Source of the DNA: Nemertoderma westbladi | Taxonomy: Eukaryota > Xenacoelomorpha > Nemertodermatida > Nemertodermatidae | DNA: 37,092 nt | Direction of reading: 5' to 3' | NCBI GenBank assembly: GCA_032718475.1 | Contig: JAUCBJ010001881.1 | Location: forward strand, 1 to 37,092 | Part shown: one piece after another, positions 1 to 10,326 of the stretch | Layout of the letters: each line of letters begins with the position of its first letter | Position numbering within the stretch: position 1 is the first letter of the stretch | Notes under the pieces: model-generated | What the model was told of the DNA's origin: nothing | The model's input: only the letters and a program-made list of their open reading frames with translations | The model's database searches: none | Program-made: the position numbers and the translations under genes

Positions 1-1858
1 GGACAGGGATATTCTCTTGGACTGTTCCACCGGGTACAGGCAGTGTAGTACTATGTAAAGGGAATTTAGAGTTAAGCTCTGGAAGTACAGGGGTCTCTAA
101 CACAGAAGTGACTTTGGGAACGACAGGCCTAATTATCTCAGGCTCATCAACTATTGTAGAGAGTCTTTGGACCTTAATACTTTGGGCTGTAGGTTCTATA
201 CTACTCAAGTCTGTGCTAGCTAGCTGTCTTCTAACAGCTGGGGGCAAATCAGGCAATTTGCGACGGTAAGATGTTTTTCTACGCCTACTTAGATGAGATC
301 TATTTCCTCCGCCTTCAGGATCGGTAGTCTCGCCTTCCTCCGAGGATGTGTATCCCTGGCGCTTGGGAGTAGATTTTCTCATCATCTGCATTTGATTAGC
401 AGTAAACTGTTTATTTATACTGTCTTGCGTCTCTTGCAGATTTTCCAACTCCAATTGGATAGTCTCCTCAGAAGCTCTACGTTCTGCTTCTGCCACTGCT
501 GCTTTTCTTTCTGCTTCTGCTTCTGCCGCCTTTCTTTCGGCTTCTGCTTCTGCCGACTTTCTTTCGGCTTCTGCTTCTGCCTCTGCCGCCTTTCTTTCGG
601 CTTCTGCTTCTGCCGACTTTCTGTCGGCTTCTGCTTCTGCCGCCTTTCTTTCGGCTTCTACTTCTGCCGCCGCTGCTGCTGCCACCTTTCTTTTCTCTAT
701 CCGTTCTTTCTTTACTTGTTCTTCTCGGACTCTAGTGAGGCGGAGTTTTTCATCACATTCAGCTTGGTTTGCAGCTAACATTTCGGCATCGATTGAGTCC
801 AACACAAGCTTGGTTCCTTCACTATTAGGGGAAAGTCCAGACAGCCGTCTCCTCAACTCTTCGTCTCCTAGGAATCGCTGATAGTCGGACAAATAAATGT
901 CGATAGCGTCTCTAGTTCGCGGTTTCTCGGCGGTCTCTTCGCTTTCCGCTTGAGAAAGGGTGACATCAGTTTGTTCTTTATAGGTTGATCTCTCAGCCAG
1001 CTGGGATTTCCACTGGGCCGTTTCCTGTACTTTGAGATCTACCCGATGTAACCAAGTTTTGACAGCAACCTGCAGCGACGTGTCCTGTCTTCTTTTGGAA
1101 GTTTCCTCAAAGGCTGAGAGGATTAGTCGTATGCGTAGGGTTCTTTCGCGTATTTGGTATAGCAGCTCTTCCTGCTCTTGAGGTCCTTGAGGTTGTCGAA
1201 ACAGTTGTTCTTCCAATCGCTCCAAGGAGCCGAAGAATCCCTGCACATATCCTGCTGCCGACCTCTTCCAAACAGCTGGATCCATTGTATCTTTAGCCAC
1301 TCCCATCCTGTGTATATCTTCCCAAGTAGCCTCGGACAGATCCAACGGGAGTCCGAGTCCGGGAAAGTTCCATTGTGACTCGACAATAGACATCAATTCT
1401 TCCCTGGCGTATCCCGCATAATTATCTTGGGTCGCTCGCTTATTCCTCGCCCAGTCGGCTTGATGTTCCTCCACCGCAATGAATATAGTAGTTAGCACTG
1501 CAGCAGGAAGGGTAAGAAGGGGGTCCGAGTAGACTGTAGCAGCCCTCTGCACTCCGCGTTCGGGGGTCAGCTCTACAGTATCCGAACTGCTGGAGCTATC
1601 GGGTCGCTGGGAAGTAGGTTCTTGACCAAGATGTTGCTGCGATAGGACAACTGCCTCTTGGTTCCGTTTGACCTGTGCCCGAGTGCCTATGATGGACCTA
1701 TGGTGGATTAGCCTAGGGTCTGATACTACTGGAGGGATGACCTTTTTTGCAGTAGGAGGTGAGCTGAACTCCTTTCTTAATCGCTCCACACTCCTATCTG
1801 TGTCACAGATAGTTGTATCGATCAGACTGTCTGACAGGTTTTGCTGAGTGTCAGACAT
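1..1858 (-). CDS. Long open frame with Ala/Glu-rich coiled coil, partial (possible retroelement Gag-like protein)
   Basis: I translated the minus strand from the ATG at 1858 and found no stop through base 1, giving about 619 codons; the C-terminus lies outside the window. The N-terminal 110 residues are polar and low in structure. Residues about 110 to 300 are rich in Trp, Leu and charged residues and look helical. Residues about 385 to 470 are a run of near-identical Ala-Glu-Ala-Glu-Arg-Lys repeats predicted to form one long coiled coil. After that comes a basic Ser/Arg-rich stretch and a Pro-rich stretch. I recognise no family, zinc knuckle or protease motif. The long uninterrupted frame, the lack of introns and the tandemly duplicated non-coding DNA just upstream are compatible with the first gene (Gag-like) of a retroelement, but this is inference. 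A host structural protein is the alternative. That it is coding is fairly sure; the function is not. Confidence 0.6.
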   Translation of the reverse strand, partial: MSDTQQNLSDSLIDTTICDTDRSVERLRKEFSSPPTAKKVIPPVVSDPRLIHHRSIIGTRAQVKRNQEAVVLSQQHLGQEPTSQRPDSSSSSDTVELTPERGVQRAATVYSDPLLTLPAAVLTTIFIAVEEHQADWARNKRATQDNYAGYAREELMSIVESQWNFPGLGLPLDLSEATWEDIHRMGVAKDTMDPAVWKRSAAGYVQGFFGSLERLEEQLFRQPQGPQEQEELLYQIRERTLRIRLILSAFEETSKRRQDTSLQVAVKTWLHRVDLKVQETAQWKSQLAERSTYKEQTDVTLSQAESEETAEKPRTRDAIDIYLSDYQRFLGDEELRRRLSGLSPNSEGTKLVLDSIDAEMLAANQAECDEKLRLTRVREEQVKKERIEKRKVAAAAAAEVEAERKAAEAEADRKSAEAEAERKAAEAEAEAERKSAEAEAERKAAEAEAERKAAVAEAERRASEETIQLELENLQETQDSINKQFTANQMQMMRKSTPKRQGYTSSEEGETTDPEGGGNRSHLSRRRKTSYRRKLPDLPPAVRRQLASTDLSSIEPTAQSIKVQRLSTIVDEPEIIRPVVPKVTSVLETPVLPELNSKFPLHSTTLPVPGGTVQENIPV

Positions 1859-1860
1859 GT

Positions 1861-3167
1861 TTAGCTATACAGTTGAATGTCTACTACTATATTTTCAGTT
1901 AAAGCAAGTCTGGTAATTCAGTATGACCGCAAGCCTAGCGATTTATTACCGATACCGTTACTCGGTGTAACGTGATATATATACAATATATTAGAATACC
2001 GGTATGCTTATAATATATATAAGTATTATTACAGACTAGATTTGTCACAGAGTACCGGTATATAATTTTAGCACAAATATATATAAATATATAATAGGCC
2101 TATAGTGAATACCGGTATACAGCTTACACTTATAGTATATATAAGTATAATTATGAACTAGAATTAATTACAGAATACCGGTATGATTTCAGCTCAAATT
2201 TATAGAAATAAATATAATAAGCCTATGGTAAGTACCGGTATGTCAATTATTTTTAGAATAATTAAATTTCTGAATATTTTAAGGTTACTTGGTTACTTTA
2301 ACTTACTTTATTACCGTTATTTAAGCAGTAGTTCAACTGATATTGAGACCTAGTTGTTGTATGGCAGGCCTACTATTTATAAATCGTTTGAGTTGATTTA
2401 TAATAGATATATACCCGTTTAAAAGGGGTTTTGTCAATTTTTGAAATAAATGTTATTATTTCTGGGGAAGTCACTACACAGAAGCTGTACGCTCTCAGTG
2501 AAGTGTTACTTATTGAGACACTAAAACTGATAATTCTAATTTACTTAAGTTACTTAATACTACAAATTACTTACGATACGGGTGAGATTAATTCTCTAAT
2601 TAAAACACAACAAAAATATTACGTACGAAATTTTTAGGGTAATTTTACAGGAAGTCTACAAACCAGCCTAACAAAGGGTTAGATTTCTGGTTATTACAAA
2701 GGACAGGGTACTACGGTATTTGAAATAATAAGTAGTAGTAAATATATTGCACTGTCCAGATAGGAAAATACCACCGCCTGACGACCTATAACCGTATCGC
2801 TATAGGTACTACGTTATGTATCACGGAGTGTTCCTACCCAGAAGTTAATAGAGCTAACGAATGTGCCTATCAACCACTTTACAACACAAATATACTGCCC
2901 ACACACTAATTACTTCGGAAAGCACTGTACACTAAACCCTAAATTAGGTACAAGTACCGGTACAACAAATAATCAGTAGTTAAATATGCTTGAACAGTTA
3001 AAAGAACCACGGCATCTGCTGGAGTGACCAGAGCACAAAGTCACCAGTCTTGTCCTACGCCAAGCAGCCCGTGTAGTACCGGGGTTAATTTAACTATAAC
3101 GGTATGTATAACAAGCACAATTACTGTAGGAATAAACTTGGGGACATGAATGTTGCGAATAATCGCA
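1861..3167. other. AT-rich non-coding stretch with a tandem duplication
   Basis: This is the region upstream of the minus-strand open frame. Two tandem copies of a unit of about 120 bp lie at roughly 1990-2120 and 2110-2245. Both carry ACCGGTAT boxes, ATATATAAGTAT stretches and a TAGGCCTAT-like stretch. I see no convincing gene in the rest. I also saw no tRNA primer-binding site next to 1858, so an LTR could not be shown. Confidence 0.5.
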
Positions 3168-3743
3168 TAAACTCTGAATAATAAATATTACGCTACCCGT
3201 ACAGAATACTCAAACAAAATACAAACCAAACGCTGGCAGACTACCACCTAGCCTAAATAAACTACCGTACGTGTAGCTTCTGAAATGGTTAGTTAGTATG
3301 CGTTCTAACACGGTAGTACGACTTATTCTTTAAGAGGGGATTGACCTTACAGCATATGGCTGCCCCAACTTACTAACGGCACTTTATCAGACAAACTCCA
3401 CACAAACAGCAATCTCTTCAGACCTAATAATAGCTAGACAACAATCCAGCCTACAAAATATCTGAGTAATAACTATTACGGTACCTGAACAGACCACACA
3501 AACAAACACAGGCTAAAACACTGGCAGACTACGATCAAGCCTAAATAAACTACAGTATATGCAGATTCTGAAATAGTTAGTTAGTATGCGTTCTAACACG
3601 GTAGTACAACTTATTCTTTAAGAGGGGATTGACCTTACAGCATATGGCTGCCCCAACTTACTAACGGCACTTTATCAGACAAACTCTACACACGCCGTAA
3701 TCTCTCCAAACCCAACAACAGTCAGACAGCAGCTCAGCCTACA
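3168..3743. repeat. Tandem duplication, 288-bp period, two copies
   Basis: Two head-to-tail copies with a 288-bp offset are visible: CTGGCAG at 3233 recurs at 3521, and GAAAT at 3282 recurs at 3570. The stretch with TTAGTTAGTATGCG, TTCTTTAAGAGGGGATTGAC and CATATGGCTGCCCC is nearly identical in both, while the flanks of each copy have diverged. No coding potential is seen. Confidence 0.85.
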
Positions 3744-5265
3744 ATTATCTGAACAATCTGAGCAGGGTCACACGCCTTCTGCTCAATATTAGCCTACTAG
3801 TAAATAAAACCGACAGAAATAAGTAGAATCTCAATAAAAATTCAGGGCTGCAGTCCCTGATTAAGTACTAAGACCTACCGGTATACACTAATCAAATTCG
3901 AATAATACTAATGTACTGATACAGCAGTACCGGTTAGGACAGTTGGGCCTACAGACCTACAGAAGTACCGGTTCTGGCAGTTGGACCTACGGACCTACAG
4001 CAGTACCGGTTCTGGCAGTTGGGCCTACTGACCTACAGAAGTACCGGTTCAGGTTTACCGGTCACTACGGTATTTTGCAACCTTATTGCTTACTGCAATA
4101 AGATCGATAACTGTTATTGTTCGCGCTTTTGAAGACCTTTAGCAGTTTAACCTGCCAAAATTTATATGTCTTTTAGTTAATTAAAACACCTTTAGCATAC
4201 GACAATATTTTATGCTAATAAACAAAACATTAGCCGAAGCCAGCCCATGCGCGATCATTCACCCGATGGCTACGCCCGGGAGGCTGAATTCGGATGCTTA
4301 AATTATTATTATTGCAGTGTAAGATTGCAGTGTAAACCTACTGTATTATTCGATTGATCACTAATAATTAATTTCTGACAGATATTATTGGCTTTCGGGA
4401 AATATTAACAGTTCCTTTAGGACGTGGCGCTCTATCTATTTAAACAGAGCTAGGACTTATACTAAACGCAACGATACTGCTTATGATTAAAGTATAAGGC
4501 GCATTCTTTAGGAAATGCTTTGTTACCAATCACAATCATGCACACTATTCTGCCGACCGTCAGTAAATTTGATCACACATAAAGAGAGCAGCAATTGACT
4601 CATGTAGGGTCTGCTAAATAACATTAGATTCAATACACGCCACATTGATATAAATCGCAATTGTTATGTATAGCCTGTCTCTCTAACCTGTAGTGTATCA
4701 AGAAAATTGGGAATTTTGGGTGATTTATCCGTATTCTCCAAAGGGCAATAATTCATCAACAAATAGATACAATTAATAACTGACGGTAAATAACAGTACA
4801 AACAATATAATTAATAAGTAAAGTTCGGAAGAATAATATGATTACCAGTGAGTTAGTTAGATAGGTCGGTAGGTTGATTAGATAACAGTTATACTTTCGA
4901 TAATTTAAGCAGTTTTACTAGAGTTCTTCCCAAAAGCCGGTGGTCTGGCGAAAAATGGGAACACAACAACAGAATCATATGAAGAATCATATGACTACCT
5001 CACTATACGAGGATACCAACTACCCTTATTCCCCGAAGTTCCCGTCCAACACAGAGGATGAGCATACAGATAGGAAATTCAGTTCAGTAGCTCTGGGATA
5101 GGTCAAAATCAACGCCCACTCAAATTCTATTGGCCGATACGGACAGCAGGGCTGAGGCAACCTCCCTAAGCTGGTTGGCCGATCGAACAGAACCCAGATA
5201 CCTTCGTACAGCCCATCAGCCAATAAGCTGGTAGCTTGCACTATTTTAGCTATAGATCCCTTTTA
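3744..5265. other. Non-coding stretch with a small tandem repeat at 3920-4060
   Basis: About three copies of a roughly 46-bp unit with CAGTACCGGTTCTGGCAGTT and GGGCCTACAGACCTACAG lie at 3920-4060. Beyond that I see no gene, and the short frames present look like chance. Confidence 0.5.
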
Positions 5266-5336
5266 GAGTATTCTAGCGACTGGGGGGGAACTGGCCAGCA
5301 AGGCAAACGAATCAGTTATCCCACAAAAGCTTTTAC
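5266..5336 (+). repeat. 71-bp dispersed repeat, inverted copy at 37022-37092
   Basis: This stretch matches the reverse complement of the last 71 bases of the window at about 93 percent, with about four mismatches and one single-base gap. It includes a G run followed by AACTGGCCAGC and ends in CCCACAAAAGCTTTTACA. The distant copy sits just 5' of a minus-strand LINE remnant, so this may be a piece of a repeat family linked to that LINE. Confidence 0.75.
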
Positions 5337-5725
5337 AAAGTGCGGGACATTATGATGTAAGTAGACTTTGAGCAAATAATTTTTAGACACAACGTTGTTT
5401 TAATTGACAGCAAATGATTTCATTGGAAAATATGATTGTTTTGCTTCGAAAAGTACTCTATTACGTTGCCTTCTGCCTAAAGCTACTCATAAAACGCGGT
5501 GATCACATTATGCACTCAGTTAACTTGCACTCAGTTAACTGTATTTTTGCAGTTTTAGAGGTAAGGGCGAATAACACCAGATTTCAGAAAGTTAACCAAT
5601 TTTGATGCGGTTTTTTGTATTAAATTTGTAAATCGCATCATATATTGGTTCTGAAAATTGATATGAGAAGCAATAATTCACTTTTTTCAAAATTGGCACT
5701 GCGGTTGACATTTGCGTGGAATGAG
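5337..5725. other. No gene seen
   Basis: The only structure noticed is a short tandem doublet of GCACTCAGTTAACT near 5515-5540. Short frames here carry no recognisable protein. Confidence 0.4.
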
Positions 5726-6180
5726 CCTAGATCGTGTATTTTTGGAATAAATTCTATATTAGCAGTCTCGTATTTTTTGAATAAATTCTGTATTACCCCC
5801 CCCCCCCCCCCCGTCTCAGTAAACCATGTATTTTTGGAATAAATTCTGTATTACCCCCCCCCCCCCCCGTCTCAGTAAACCATGTATTTTTGGAATAAAT
5901 TCTGTATTACCCCCCCCCCCCCCGTCTCAGTAAACCATGTATTTTTGGAATAAATTCTGTATTACCCCCCCCCCCCCCGTCTCAGTAAACCAAGTATTTT
6001 TGGAATAAATTCTGTATTACCCCCCCCCCCGTCTCAGTAAACCATGTATTTTTGGAATAAATTCTGTATTACCCCCCCCCCCCGTCTCAGTAAACCATGT
6101 ATTTTTGGAATAAATTCTGTATTACCCCCCCCCCCCCGTCTCAGTAAACCATGTATTTCTTGAATAAATTATGTATTACT
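5726..6180 (+). repeat. Minisatellite of about 55 bp per unit with a poly-C tract in each unit
   Basis: About nine units share GTATTTTTGGAATAAATTCT followed by GTATTA. Seven of them end in a C homopolymer of 17, 15, 14, 14, 11, 12 and 13 bases, followed by GTCTCAGTAAACCA. The first two units and the last one lack the C run. The C lengths differ between otherwise near-identical units, so the runs vary independently of the unit. The strand is capable of i-motif (C strand) or G-quadruplex (G strand) folding. Confidence 0.9.
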
Positions 6181-6526
6181 CGTCGAACTATTATGTACTG
6201 ATTTTCCTGAAGATTACCTCCATTTGGAGTTCCAAAATGTAAAAGAAAAACTTTTAACTTAATTTTGAGACTGTCTCCAGTCTACCGCAGCGCATGCAGT
6301 ACAACACTCTGGAAGAATCTGCTCGGAAGAATATTTATTATTAAAATAACAAATATAGAGCGGCGACTGAATTAATAATAACATAGGCTAAAAAATGTAA
6401 ATCAACCAAAACAGAATCTATCTATGAAAATCGATGACAATGATTTATAGACCATGTATTGCTCTCTTCGATGTAGTTATGTCAATTTCTCCTTCTTGGG
6501 ATATAAATTCTAAATAGTGAACCCCA

Positions 6527-9500
6527 TGTGAGATATCCCACCCAATCTGATACAATGCCACCCAATGTGATACATTGCCTCCCAATGTGATACAATGATA
6601 CCCAATGTGATACAATGATACCCAATGTGATACAATGATACCCAATGTGATACAATGCCTCCCAATGTGATACAATGCTACCCAATGTGATACAATGCTA
6701 CCCAATGTGATACAATGCCACCCAATGTGATACAATGCCACCCAATGTGATACAATGCCTCCCAATGTGATACAATGCCTCCCAATGTGATACAATGCTA
6801 CCCAATGTGATACAATGCCTCCCAATGTGATACAATGCTACCCAATGTGATACAATGCTACCCAATGTGATACAATGCCACCCAATGTGATACAATGCTA
6901 CCCAATGTGATACAATGCCACCCAATGTGATACAATGCCTCCCAATGTGATACAATGCCTCCCAATGTGATACAATGCTACCCAATGTGATACAATCCTA
7001 CCCAATGTGATACATTGCCTCCCAATGTGATACAATGCTACCCAATGTGATACATTGCCTCCCAATGTGATACATTGCCTCCCAATGTGATACAATGCTA
7101 CCCAATGTGATACAATGCTACCCAATGTGATACAATGATACCCCATGTGATACAACGCCACCCAATGTGATACAATGCTACCCAATGTGATACAATGCCA
7201 CCCAATGTGATACATTGCCTCCCAATGTGATACAATGCTACCCAATGTGATACAATGCTACCCAATGTGATACATTGCCTCCCAATGTGATACAACGCCA
7301 CCCAGTGTGATACAAGGCTACCCTATGTGATACAACGCCACCCAATGTGATACAATGCCACCCAATGTGATACATTGCCTCCCAATGTGATACAATGCTA
7401 CCCAATGTGATACAATGCTACCCAATGTGATACAATGATACCCAATGTGATACAATGCTACCCAATGTGATACAATGATACCCAATGTGATACAATGCTA
7501 CCCAATGTGATACAATGATACCCAATGTGATACAATGCTACCCAATGTGATACAATGATACCCAATGTTATACAATGATACCCAATGTGATACAATGCTA
7601 CCATACAATGCCACCCAATGTGATACAATGATACCCAATGTGATACAATACTACCCAATGTGATACAATCCTACCCAATGTGATACAATGCCACCCAATG
7701 TGATACAATGATACCCAATGTTATACAATGATACCCAATGTGATACAATGCTACCCAATGTGATACAATGATACCCAATGTTATACAATGATACCCAATG
7801 TTATACAATGCTACCCAATGTGATACAATGCTACCCAATGTGATACAATGATACCCAATGTTATACAATGATACCCAATGTGATACAATGATACCCAATG
7901 TTATACAATGCTACCCAATGTGATACAATGATACCCAATGTTATACAATGCTACCCAATGTGATACAATGATACCCAATGTTATACAATGATACCCAATG
8001 TGATACAATGCTACCCAATGTGATACAATGCTACCCAATGTGATACAATGCTACCCAATGTGATACAATGCCACCCAATGTGATACAATGCCACCCAATG
8101 TGATACAATGCTACCATATAATGCTACCCAATGTGATACAATGCTACCATATAATCCTACCCAATGTGATACAATGCCACCCAATGTGATACAATGCCAC
8201 CCAAAGTGATACAATGCTACCCTATGTGATACAACGCTACCCAATGTGATACAATGATACCCAATGTGATACAATGATACCCAATGTCATACAATGATAC
8301 CCAATGTGATACAATGCCACCCAATGTGATACAATGATACCCAATGTTATACAATGATACCCAATGTGATACAATGCTACCCAATGTGATACAATGATAC
8401 CCAATGTGATACAATGCTACCCAATGTGATACAATGCCACCCAATGTGATACAATGATACCCAATGTTATACAATGATACCCAATGTGATACAATGCTAC
8501 CCAATGTGATACAATGCTACCCAATGTGATACAATGATACCCAATGTGATACAATGATACCCAATGTTATACAATGATACCCAATGTGATACAATGATAC
8601 CCAATGTGATACAATGCCACCCAATGTGATACAATGATACCCAATGTTATACAATGATACCCAATGTGATACAATGCTACCCAATGTGATACAATGCTAC
8701 CCAATGTGATACAATGATACCCAATGTTATACAATGATACCCAATGTGATACAATGATACCCAATGTTATACAATGCTACCCAATGTGATACAATGATAC
8801 CCAATGTTATACAATGCTACCCAATGTGATACAATGATACCCAATGTTATACAATGATACCCAATGTGATACAATGCTACCCAATGTGATACAATGCTAC
8901 CCAATGTGATACAATGCTACCCAATGTGATACAATGCCACCCAATGTGATACAATGCCACCCAATGTGATACAATGCTACCATATAATGCTACCCAATGT
9001 GATACAATGCTACCATATAATGCTACCCAATGTGATACAATGCCACCCAATGTGATACAATGCCACCCAATGTGATACAATGCTACCCTATGTGATACAA
9101 CGCTACCCAATGTGATACAATGATACCCAATGTGATACAATGATACCCAATGTGATACAATGCCACCCAATGTGATACAATGCCACCCAATGTGATACAA
9201 TGATACCCAATGTGATACAATGCCACCCAATGTGATACAATGATACCCAATGTTATACAATGATACCCAGTGTGATACAATGATACCCAATGTGATACAA
9301 TGATACCCAATGTGATACAATGATACCCAATGTGATACAATGATACCCAATGTGATACAATGCTACCCAATGTGATACAATGCCACCCACTGTGATACAA
9401 TGCTACCCTATGTGATACAACGCTACCCAATGTGATACAATGCTACCCAATGTGATACAATGATACCCAATGTGATACAATGCTACTCAATGTGATACAA

Positions 9501-9600
9501 TGATACCCAATGTTATACAATGCCACCCAATGTGATACAATGATACCCAATGTGATACAATGCCACCCAATGTGATACAATGATACCCAATGTGATACAA
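6527..9600. repeat. 20-bp satellite array, about 150 copies over 3 kb
   Basis: The unit is CCCAATGTGATACAATGCTA. Nearly all variation is in the last four bases (GCTA, GCCA, GCCT, GATA) and in TGTTAT instead of TGTGAT. Units at the left end mix GCTA, GCCA and GCCT, while the middle and right are dominated by GATA and GCTA. Shortened units reading ACCATATAATG occur in pairs near 8113 and again near 8979, an 866-bp offset with the same neighbours, so a multi-unit block has been duplicated inside the array. Long minus-strand frames run through it because the sense unit has stop codons only in some variants; they are not taken as genes. Confidence 0.97.
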
Positions 9601-10208
9601 TACAGTCTACTTAGTCATTATATAAAATTATGTGCTATCTTTATTGGTAACTTTATTGTAGACTTTGTTTGCCGTTTGTAACACTTAGCTCTATTATTTG
9701 TTCATTGATAATGGTTTAAGTAATAAACCGAAACGTCTGCAGTTATCTCAATGAAATTCGAAGTTTTATCGCTATGGCATTTATTTTCCTCATAACTCTT
9801 CGATTCCACAGTTTGTTATCCATTTACTGTAATTGATAATAAATACTAGATCATTGATTTACAACTCGACGCAGGGTAGTGGGGGATTTCAAACAATGAC
9901 ATTAAAACAATGACAATAAAAACTAAATTTAATTATGTTCGATATTACAACGCGAGTCCAATAGACGACTCAAATATATTAAAGAGGACAAACAAACGGT
10001 CTTCAACATTCATTTATGGGCAGTTTGTAACCTCTCAAATAACTGTGCACTGAAATCATAGTTAGGAAGGGGGTTTACTGTGAAATCAATAAAATTCTAG
10101 AACACTCTTATGGCTTGAGTTTATAATTCTAGAATGGGAGAATGAGTTATGATCTTCCAATGGACGTAAATGGGGGGCGGGGCATCCGATTTCATAAGTA
10201 GAGGGAGT
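9601..10208. other. Region 3' of the CK2 beta stop codon
   Basis: The CK2 beta transcript on the minus strand should end here. On that strand AATAAA occurs overlapping the stop codon region (about 10217-10206) and again near 9655-9640. No other gene is seen. Confidence 0.4.
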
Positions 10209-10326
10209 TTATTTATTGTAATGCTGTTTGGTACTGCGTGGTCGAATAGCGGAGGAACGGCTACGTGATTGGGCAGCTTGTTCTTGAAGCTGATACGCCA
10301 TTGGATGGATCTTGAAACCAAACAAT
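10209..10326 (-). CDS. CSNK2B: CK2 beta coding exon 5 (last)
   Basis: The acceptor is ACGTTTTAG. The exon reads [20 protein letters not shown], matching the alpha-subunit binding segment near the C-terminus of CK2 beta. It then continues into a Ser/Arg-rich tail of about 20 residues unlike the usual ending and stops at TAA 10211-10209. The 27 bases covering this splice junction are repeated exactly in the intron at 10442-10468. Confidence 0.93.

Noticed and set aside
293-778. Plus-strand frame rich in Cys, Phe and Leu
   Set aside because: It is the complement of the Ala/Glu coiled-coil region of the longer minus-strand frame.
6445-9430. Many overlapping minus-strand open frames encoding HWVALYHIG-type repeats
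   Set aside because: They arise from the 20-bp array. Three units make 60 bp, so the peptide repeats every 20 residues and ends whenever a GCTA-type unit puts TAG in frame. No start context, domain or conserved end supports a protein.
6527-9600. CRISPR-like regular repeat
   Set aside because: Units are contiguous with no unique spacers, and the DNA is from an animal genome.
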